From the NCBI GenBank assembly GCA_964619955.1, contig CAZUJF010000005.1, positions 152,940 through 216,939 on the forward strand: a stretch of 64,000 bases of DNA, in the 5' to 3' direction. Each line of letters opens with the position of its first letter. Position 1 is the first letter of the stretch. The DNA is from JACQFK01 sp964619955. GTDB lineage: Bacteria > Planctomycetota > MHYJ01 > JACPRB01. The notes under the pieces were generated by a model that saw only the letters and a program-made list of their open reading frames with translations, ran no database searches and was not told where the DNA came from. A program made the position numbers and the translations under genes. Of this stretch, positions 58,956 through 64,000 are shown piece after piece.

Positions 58956-58964
58956 AGGGATACG

Positions 58965-59801
58965 ATGGCGAAGAACCCGGCGGCGTCCCTGCGGATCATC
59001 GCGTTCGGGGCGCACCCGGACGACTGCGAGCTGCGCGAAGGCGGCGCGGCGGCGAAGTGGGCCGCGGCGGGCGCGAAGGTGAAGTTCGTGTCCTGCACGA
59101 ACGGCGACGTCGGCCACTGGGGCTCGGCGGGGGGCGCGCTCGCGAAGCGGCGCCTGAAGGAGGTCCAGGCCTGCGCGAAGATCCTGGGGATCGCCACGCA
59201 GGTGCTCGACATCCACGACGGGGAGCTGACGACGTCGATGGACAACCGCCGGACGATCTGCCGCCTGATCCGCGAGTGGGGGGCGGACGTGGTCATCAGC
59301 CATCGTCCCAACGACTACCACCCGGATCACCGGGCGGTGGGGCAGCTGGTGATGGATTCGGGTTACATGGTGACCGTGCCGTATTTCTGCCCCGACACCC
59401 CGCACCTCGTGAAGAACCCCGTCTTCCTCTTCTCCGAGGACGACTTCCAGAAGCCGAACCCGTTCTCGGCCGACGTCGTGGTGGCGGTGGACGGCGTGGT
59501 CGAGAAGAAATTCGCCTGCGTCGAGGCGCTCGTGTCGCAGTTCTACGAGGGCGGCTGCAACGGCGGGCCGGACCTGGTGCCGGATCCGAAGGACGCGGCC
59601 GCGGTGGCGAAGCGCAAGGGCGACGTGCGGGCGCACTGGGACGCCTGGTTCAGGACGACCGCGGAGCGGTTCCGCGCGCCGCTCGTCGCGAGGTACGGCA
59701 AGGCGGCGGGCGCGAAGGTGACGTATGCGGAAGCCTTCGAGCTTTGCGAGTACGGCCGGCGGCCGGACGCGGAGGAGCTGGACGCGCTGTTCCCCCGCTG
59801 A
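58965..59801 (+). CDS. PIG-L/LmbE-family deacetylase
   Basis: 278 residues. The zinc site motif AHPDDCE (residues ~17-23) and the distal histidine motif RPNDYHPDHRAVG fit the LmbE/PIG-L N-deacetylase family, which removes acetyl groups from GlcNAc-type substrates (mycothiol, bacillithiol, antibiotic and GPI precursors). No signal peptide is seen. The exact substrate is not deducible; in an operon with an NHL propeller a sugar substrate is plausible. Confidence 0.9.
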   Translation: MAKNPAASLRIIAFGAHPDDCELREGGAAAKWAAAGAKVKFVSCTNGDVGHWGSAGGALAKRRLKEVQACAKILGIATQVLDIHDGELTTSMDNRRTICRLIREWGADVVISHRPNDYHPDHRAVGQLVMDSGYMVTVPYFCPDTPHLVKNPVFLFSEDDFQKPNPFSADVVVAVDGVVEKKFACVEALVSQFYEGGCNGGPDLVPDPKDAAAVAKRKGDVRAHWDAWFRTTAERFRAPLVARYGKAAGAKVTYAEAFELCEYGRRPDAEELDALFPR

Positions 59802-59803
59802 CG

Positions 59804-60526
59804 CTATTCGGGCAGGATCCAGACCACCGAGTTGAGATCCCCCGAGATGCGGATCAGCGCGCCGGCGAGCTCCGCCCGGAGCTGCTTGTGGGTCACCGGG
59901 CGTCCCGAGACCCGGCGTTCGATCACGAGCGCGCTGAACGACGTCGGCAGTCCGCTTTCCGAGCCGTTCTTCAACCCCGAGACGAAGGCTTCCGCGCGCG
60001 CGGCCACCGGCGCGGGCGCCACCACGACCAGGCCGCGGGGATGCGCCTTCGCCGCCTCGACGATCTCGTCCGCGGAGGGCGGGTCGGAGATCGCGAAGCG
60101 CAGGACGTGCCAGGATTCGGGCGCCGCGGGCCCGGCCGGCGCGGCGTCCGGGGCGGGGCCGATGCGGCGCCGGGGGCCCATCGAGATCTGGATCTCGGGG
60201 CCGGCCTCCCCCGGAAGCGACATGCGTCCCCGGACTCCGTGGCGTCCTCCGGAGGCCGCGATGGCCGGTCCCGCGGGGGCCGGATCGAGGCTTCCGAGTT
60301 CCGGATGCCGGCGCAGCACGTCCGCGACGAAGCGCGCCCATTCCGAGTGGACGGCCGCCAGATCCTCGACGGCGATCAGGCCGTCCTCGCCCTGCCGGAG
60401 GAAGACCACCTGCTCGACGGGGCCGGAGCGCTGGATTTCCGCGTGGGTGATCTCGTAGTCGGCGCCGCCGCGGCGGGAGGGGACGCGGACGCTGGCGAGC
60501 ACGCGGAGGATCTTGAAGCCGCTCAC
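59804..60526 (-). CDS. Unknown protein translationally coupled to the B-box-like gene
   Basis: About 240 residues from GTG 60526, which overlaps the upstream stop as GTGA; the longer frame is a shadow of the upstream gene. Predicted mixed alpha/beta (FKILRVLASVRVPSR; VVFLRQGEDGLIAVEDLAAV; RGLVVVAPAPVAARAEAFV). No signal peptide and no family recognised. Tight coupling suggests it works with the zinc-binding membrane protein encoded upstream. Confidence 0.6.
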   Translation of the reverse strand: MSGFKILRVLASVRVPSRRGGADYEITHAEIQRSGPVEQVVFLRQGEDGLIAVEDLAAVHSEWARFVADVLRRHPELGSLDPAPAGPAIAASGGRHGVRGRMSLPGEAGPEIQISMGPRRRIGPAPDAAPAGPAAPESWHVLRFAISDPPSADEIVEAAKAHPRGLVVVAPAPVAARAEAFVSGLKNGSESGLPTSFSALVIERRVSGRPVTHKQLRAELAGALIRISGDLNSVVWILPE

Positions 60527-62022
60527 GGGGTGGGGAAGGCGGGGCGCCGGGCCCAGTCCATGCCCCACGCGACGACCGACCTGACCTGGCCCGCCCGTTC
60601 CTCGCGGACGAATCCCATGGGCACCTGGGGCGAGAACCAGGTCTTCACGGTCGACACGACGGCGGCGTTCTTCTCGATCGTCGCCTCCACCACGAGGCAT
60701 TCGAAGGAGCGCTGGTTGATCCGGAGGGTGTGCTCCCAGACGCGCCGGGCGGTCAGCAGTCCCTGGGGCGTCTCCGCCTGGATCACGGCGCCGAAGTTCT
60801 GGCCCTGCAGCAGGCTCCAGACTTTCGGGGCTTCGGGATCCTGCCCGTACTGGCGGATTTCCGTGAGGAAGGGCCGGTCGTTGTACGTGAAGGATTGCTC
60901 CCCGCTGAGGAAGACCACCTGGGGCTCGACTTTCTGTTCGGTCACCGGGCCCGCCTGTCCGTCCTTGCAGACCTGGATCTGCAGGACGGTGAAGCCGTCG
61001 CCTTTGGCCTTGACGCCCGTGTCCGTGTAGGTCGTGGCGCCGTTCTGGTCCGTGCGGATGCGGTACCAGGTGCCCACGTCTTCGGCGCCCCAGGGATTGA
61101 AGAATTTGGCGGGACGGGGCCGGGGCGGTTCCTTCTTCACCGGCTTCTTCACCGGCTCGGTGACGGCGACCGGCGTCACGGGCTTCGGCGGCTGGACGAC
61201 CGGTTTCGGGGGCTGAACCACCGGCTTGGGCGGCTCCACGACCGGTTTGGGGGGCTGAACCGCCGGCTTGGGCGGTTCCACGACCGGTTTGGGAGGCTGG
61301 ACCACCGGCTTGGGCGGCTCCACGACGACCACGGGAGGCGGCTCCACCGGCTTGGGCGCGAGGTTCTTTTCGTAGTAGTCCCAGCCGAAGTATCCGCCCG
61401 CGCCGAGCAGCAGGAAGATGACCGCCGCCGCCATTCCGCCGCCGCTCTTCTTCTGCGCGCGGCCCGTGGCCATGACGTTGACCGGCTGGGCGCGTCGCTG
61501 CGGCTGGGGGGCCGCGGGGGCGGCCGGGACCGGGACGGGCGGCGCCTGAAGGGCTTCCTGCTCGGCGGCCGCCGGCTGCGCCGTTCCCGACATGCAGTCG
61601 CTGGAGCAGAAGGTGCCCGCGGCGGCTTCCAGCAGGCAGAGCGGGCAGACCGCCTTGCCGCAGCGGTCGCAGTTGGCCACCGCGTCCGTGTCGCCGTGGT
61701 TCTCGCACTTGGCGCCGATCGGCCGCCATTTGGTGCCTTCGGCGACGATGGGTTCGGGTCCGTCCGAGGGCGGCAGATTCAGGTTGCTGGAGGGGGCCGG
61801 TTCCGCGTCGAAGATCGAGGAGAGGGCGTCGTCCCCCGAGGCGGCCGCCGCGCCCGCGGGCTGCGCCACCGGAACGCCGCTGACGAACGCCTGGTGGCAT
61901 TCGGAGGAGCAGAAGGTGCCCTCCTTCTCGTCGGTGACGCACATGAGGCAGACGGACCTCGAGCAGGCTTTGCACGAAGCCACTGCCAAGGATTCCGGAT
62001 GGTTGCCGCAGTGTTTTTCCAT
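60523..62022 (-). CDS. Membrane protein with two B-box-like zinc-binding modules and a proline-repeat linker
   Basis: 499 residues. Two similar Cys/His modules open the protein: CGNHPES... CKACSRSVCLMC... CSSEC (~5-43) and CENHGD... CDRCGKAVCPLC... CSSDC (~100-140). A transmembrane helix at ~200-217 (GGGMAAAVIFLLLGAGGYF) follows. Next are seven 7-residue PPKPVV(Q/E) units (nt 61171-61317) and a C-terminal beta-rich domain (FTYNDRPFLTEIRQYGQ; INQRSFECLVVEATIE). Probably inner-membrane, zinc modules inside and the C-terminal domain outside. RBS AGGGGA and a TATACT promoter (62052-62057) precede it. It is not the same zinc-ribbon family as 52399-56978. Confidence 0.78.
   Translation of the reverse strand: MEKHCGNHPESLAVASCKACSRSVCLMCVTDEKEGTFCSSECHQAFVSGVPVAQPAGAAAASGDDALSSIFDAEPAPSSNLNLPPSDGPEPIVAEGTKWRPIGAKCENHGDTDAVANCDRCGKAVCPLCLLEAAAGTFCSSDCMSGTAQPAAAEQEALQAPPVPVPAAPAAPQPQRRAQPVNVMATGRAQKKSGGGMAAAVIFLLLGAGGYFGWDYYEKNLAPKPVEPPPVVVVEPPKPVVQPPKPVVEPPKPAVQPPKPVVEPPKPVVQPPKPVVQPPKPVTPVAVTEPVKKPVKKEPPRPRPAKFFNPWGAEDVGTWYRIRTDQNGATTYTDTGVKAKGDGFTVLQIQVCKDGQAGPVTEQKVEPQVVFLSGEQSFTYNDRPFLTEIRQYGQDPEAPKVWSLLQGQNFGAVIQAETPQGLLTARRVWEHTLRINQRSFECLVVEATIEKNAAVVSTVKTWFSPQVPMGFVREERAGQVRSVVAWGMDWARRPAFPTP
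61171..61317. repeat. Seven tandem 21-bp units encoding PPKPVV(Q/E)
   Basis: A 147-bp coding tandem repeat (7 x 21 nt) with small variations, translated on the minus strand as a proline/lysine spacer. It resembles periplasm-spanning linkers such as that of TonB. It is part of the B-box-like gene and not an independent element. Confidence 0.8.
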
Positions 62023-62051
62023 GAAAATTCCCCTACCGGACCCCGAGGGGG

Positions 62052-62057
62052 AGTATA
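62052..62057 (-). promoter_or_regulatory. -10 TATACT for the B-box-like gene
   Basis: Minus-strand TATACT (5/6), with TACCCA 17 nt upstream as a weak -35. The leader of ~23 nt holds the AGGGGA RBS. Confidence 0.4.
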
Positions 62058-62098
62058 GCCCACGGCCCCGTCCTTGGGTAGGCTGGTGTTGAAAAAGG

Positions 62099-62104
62099 TA
62101 GGAT
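62099..62104 (+). promoter_or_regulatory. -10-like TAGGAT before the lipoprotein gene
   Basis: TAGGAT ends 7 nt before ATG 62112, so transcription would start at the start codon. This box overlaps the upstream ATG 62103, which argues for 62112 as the true start. Confidence 0.35.
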
Positions 62105-62111
62105 GGCGCTC

Positions 62112-63980
62112 ATGGTCCGGCCCCTTCTCGCCCTGTTGCTCGTCGCCGTCGCAGGCTGCGGGAAGCCGTCCGCTCCGCCGCCGCCCCGGAACCCGGGGGT
62201 GTTCAAGCCGCTCAGCGGCATTTTGCATTTGACCGTCCGGTCCGGGAGCGGGGACCCTATCTGGGCGCTGCTGAGCCGGGAAGGGGTGACCCGGGTCGAG
62301 AAGCTGTCTCCGAATGAGCGTCGCACGCTCCGCTGGCACGAGGAGGTCGACCATCCCCGCGAGTGGAAGCTCAAGTTCGGCCCCACGAAACATCCCGCGT
62401 ACCGGCTGGTCCTGGTCCGGGACGGCCCCCGGCCCGCGTTCGAGGGGGCGGATCAGGAGGGCTTCCACGATCCCCAAAAAGCCCTCGCGGTCGCCTATTT
62501 CGCGATTCCGCTGGACGGGGAGCGTGAGCTGGAGCTTTCGCTGCTGCCGCCCCCGCCGCTGGAGGTCCGGGTTCTGGAGTCGAGCGGCGCCCCCGCCGCG
62601 GGAGTGCCGGTGGTCGCCATCCCCTCGCCCCGCTATTTCTTTTCGGACGGGTTCGATGCCGCCGGAGTCGACAGCATGCAGCTGTCCTCCCGCTGGGCCT
62701 ATTTCAACTTCGATCCCGAACCCCACACGCCCGATCTCTCCGCGCGCTGGCGGGTGCGGCGCACGGATGCGACGGGACGCTGCCGCTTCGAGGGCTTCAC
62801 CGGCTGGGTGGGCATCTCGGAAAAGACGGAGCACTACGCCCTGCCGCGGAACCGGCTGGTCATGGACGACGTCCGCTCCGTCGACTTCGTCGTCCATCGT
62901 CCGGCGGCCAAGCTGCGGCTCGACGCGAAGGGTCTTCCGGGTTCGGATTTCCATTTCCGCGAGCGGGGTTTTCTCGTGGAGGGACACTGGCCCGCGCCGC
63001 CCGGCACGGCGCCCCGTCCCTGGAGCGAGAAGATCCCGTTCGTCGGCGGGGATTTCGCGGAGTTCACCACGCCTTCCGTCGAGCTGCGGCTGACGCCGCT
63101 CAGCCGCGTCCACCGGATCAAGAGCGGGGGCGTCGTGCGGGACCTCAAGCCGGGGGAGTCGCGCCGCCATCTCGTGGAGCTGGAGCCGCTGCCGCACCGG
63201 GTGATTTCGGGCGAGGTGCTGCTCGAGGACCGCGCCGCGGCGGGCAAGGAGCAGTGCATCGTCGAGCTGTGGGGGGCGGCGATGCTCGACATGGACATGA
63301 CCCGCGGCGGCAGCGGCGTGGCCGGGAGCGGCCGCGTGCCCTTCGTGCTGCGCGCCCTCGACGAGGGGCCGTACAGTCTGGTGGTCCGCACCGGCTCGTA
63401 TCCCATCACCGTGGTGCCGGACGTGAAGGCTCCGCGCGAGGGGCTTTCGATCCGGATGACGCGGGAGGCGGAGCCGTTCACCTGTCCGCTGACGGTGCGA
63501 ACGGCGGAGGGGGCGGCCGTGCCGGGCTTCGTCGTGGGCACCTGGCCGCACCGGGATCTGGTGCAGGGCTTCTGGAGCGGGAGCGCGGCGAAGGTCCGAC
63601 CGGGCCTCAACACGCTGGTGGTGCTGGCGGATGCGGGGGTCGCCGTGCTGCGCGACGTCAAGGCGGAGTCCGGCACGGCCCTGCGGCTCGAGGCGGTGCT
63701 TTCACCCGGGGCGGTGCTGAAGGGGCGGCTCGTGGACGGGAAGGGCGCGCCGCTCGCGGGGGAGTGGGTGCATGTGTCGTGGCCCGGGTATCTGCGGATG
63801 GCGAACGCCTACCGCTGGCTGGCGGACCGGACGGGCCCCGACGGACGCTTCGAGATCGCCCGGGTGCCCGCGGGTCCCTGGCGCTTGTACGCGCATTCGG
63901 ACGGCGGGCGGCTCGGGGATGAATTCACGCTGTCCGCCGACGCCCGGGTTCACGACCTGGGCGAGGTCCGCCGGCCCTGA
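62112..63980 (+). CDS. Lipoprotein with carboxypeptidase-regulatory-like (SpaA/Ig-fold) repeats
   Basis: 622 residues from ATG 62112 (ATG 62103 would add three). Lipobox LLVAVAGC (Cys ~15). The body consists of beta-sandwich segments resembling carboxypeptidase regulatory-like domains (PLEVRVLESSGAPAAGVPVVAIP; GAVLKGRLVDGKGAPLAGEWVHV; IARVPAGPWRLYAHSDGG), common in planctomycete surface lipoproteins. No catalytic motif. It is divergent from the B-box-like gene. The final 20 nt of the window contain GGAGG, perhaps the RBS of a next gene. Confidence 0.8.
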   Translation: MVRPLLALLLVAVAGCGKPSAPPPPRNPGVFKPLSGILHLTVRSGSGDPIWALLSREGVTRVEKLSPNERRTLRWHEEVDHPREWKLKFGPTKHPAYRLVLVRDGPRPAFEGADQEGFHDPQKALAVAYFAIPLDGERELELSLLPPPPLEVRVLESSGAPAAGVPVVAIPSPRYFFSDGFDAAGVDSMQLSSRWAYFNFDPEPHTPDLSARWRVRRTDATGRCRFEGFTGWVGISEKTEHYALPRNRLVMDDVRSVDFVVHRPAAKLRLDAKGLPGSDFHFRERGFLVEGHWPAPPGTAPRPWSEKIPFVGGDFAEFTTPSVELRLTPLSRVHRIKSGGVVRDLKPGESRRHLVELEPLPHRVISGEVLLEDRAAAGKEQCIVELWGAAMLDMDMTRGGSGVAGSGRVPFVLRALDEGPYSLVVRTGSYPITVVPDVKAPREGLSIRMTREAEPFTCPLTVRTAEGAAVPGFVVGTWPHRDLVQGFWSGSAAKVRPGLNTLVVLADAGVAVLRDVKAESGTALRLEAVLSPGAVLKGRLVDGKGAPLAGEWVHVSWPGYLRMANAYRWLADRTGPDGRFEIARVPAGPWRLYAHSDGGRLGDEFTLSADARVHDLGEVRRP

Positions 63981-64000
63981 CCGGAGGAAAAAAAGCCAGA

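Noticed and set aside
61171..61317. CRISPR-like array from regularly spaced repeats
   Set aside because: The 21-bp units are contiguous, in frame and encode a Pro/Lys linker; there are no spacers and no cas genes in the window.

Overview
The window is very GC-rich (roughly two-thirds G+C or more by eye) and densely coded on both strands. Almost every gene therefore has long spurious open frames opposite it. The gene mix points to a Planctomycetota-like, probably uncultured, Gram-negative bacterium. The indicators are two membrane-anchored toroid-repeat (squalene-cyclase-fold) proteins, a TPR serine/threonine kinase, several zinc-ribbon proteins with one membrane anchor, a Ycf48-type propeller lipoprotein, an NHL propeller, and a Gfo/Idh protein of the 'putative oxidoreductase C-terminal' type. 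This assignment is inference from gene content; no rRNA or tRNA gene was seen.

Layout. 1-7.4 kb: the 3' end of an M61 peptidase, metH, then a DUF2868 membrane protein overlapping a DUF3482 GTPase. 7.4-16.7 kb: a TPR kinase divergent from a coiled-coil protein, an SGNH hydrolase divergent from DUF1802 and a PduO-type cobalamin adenosyltransferase (functionally linked to the B12-dependent MetH), a Ycf48-like lipoprotein, a flavin reductase and a SirB1-like protein. 16.8-26.1 kb: two paralogous toroid proteins with a TonB-like N-terminal helix flank a sigma54 enhancer-binding protein and a hybrid histidine kinase, each preceded by a good sigma54 promoter match. 26.2-29.5 kb: a di-heme peroxidase, a DASS transporter and a DTW-domain protein. 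29.4-36.4 kb: a seven-gene arginine operon, argR-argH-(P-loop protein)-argC-argD-argF'-argB, mostly coupled by ATGA overlaps and headed by two ARG-box-like sites. Its transcarbamylase is of the N-acylornithine type, so the pathway probably runs on acylated intermediates; argG lies apart at 42.5 kb. 36.4-42.4 kb: a TIGR01777 epimerase, pilO-like and pilM/pilN-fusion genes, dapF, an RNase-HII-like protein and an oxidoreductase. 43.8-52.4 kb: a WYL regulator, three secreted or lipoprotein genes of unknown function, a thiamine-binding protein, a long ThyX and a small low-GC lipoprotein gene. 52.4-64 kb: three tandem zinc-ribbon membrane proteins, an archaemetzincin-like protease, an NHL propeller, a LmbE-type deacetylase, a B-box-like membrane protein with a coupled partner, and a large lipoprotein.

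The most general signal concerns gene starts. At many genes that begin a transcription unit, a TANNNT box ends only 7-13 nt before the start codon and no Shine-Dalgarno sequence is present, as in leaderless transcripts. Genes inside operons more often have GGAG-type ribosome binding sites. In two places divergent genes share overlapping promoter elements (40158-40205 and 28770-28777).

Other items worth following up are the TonB-like/toroid fusions with their sigma54 module, the unknown P-loop protein inside the arginine operon, the Thr at the substrate-selecting position of ArgF', and the zinc-ribbon membrane family. All calls are from reading the sequence; no database search was run.
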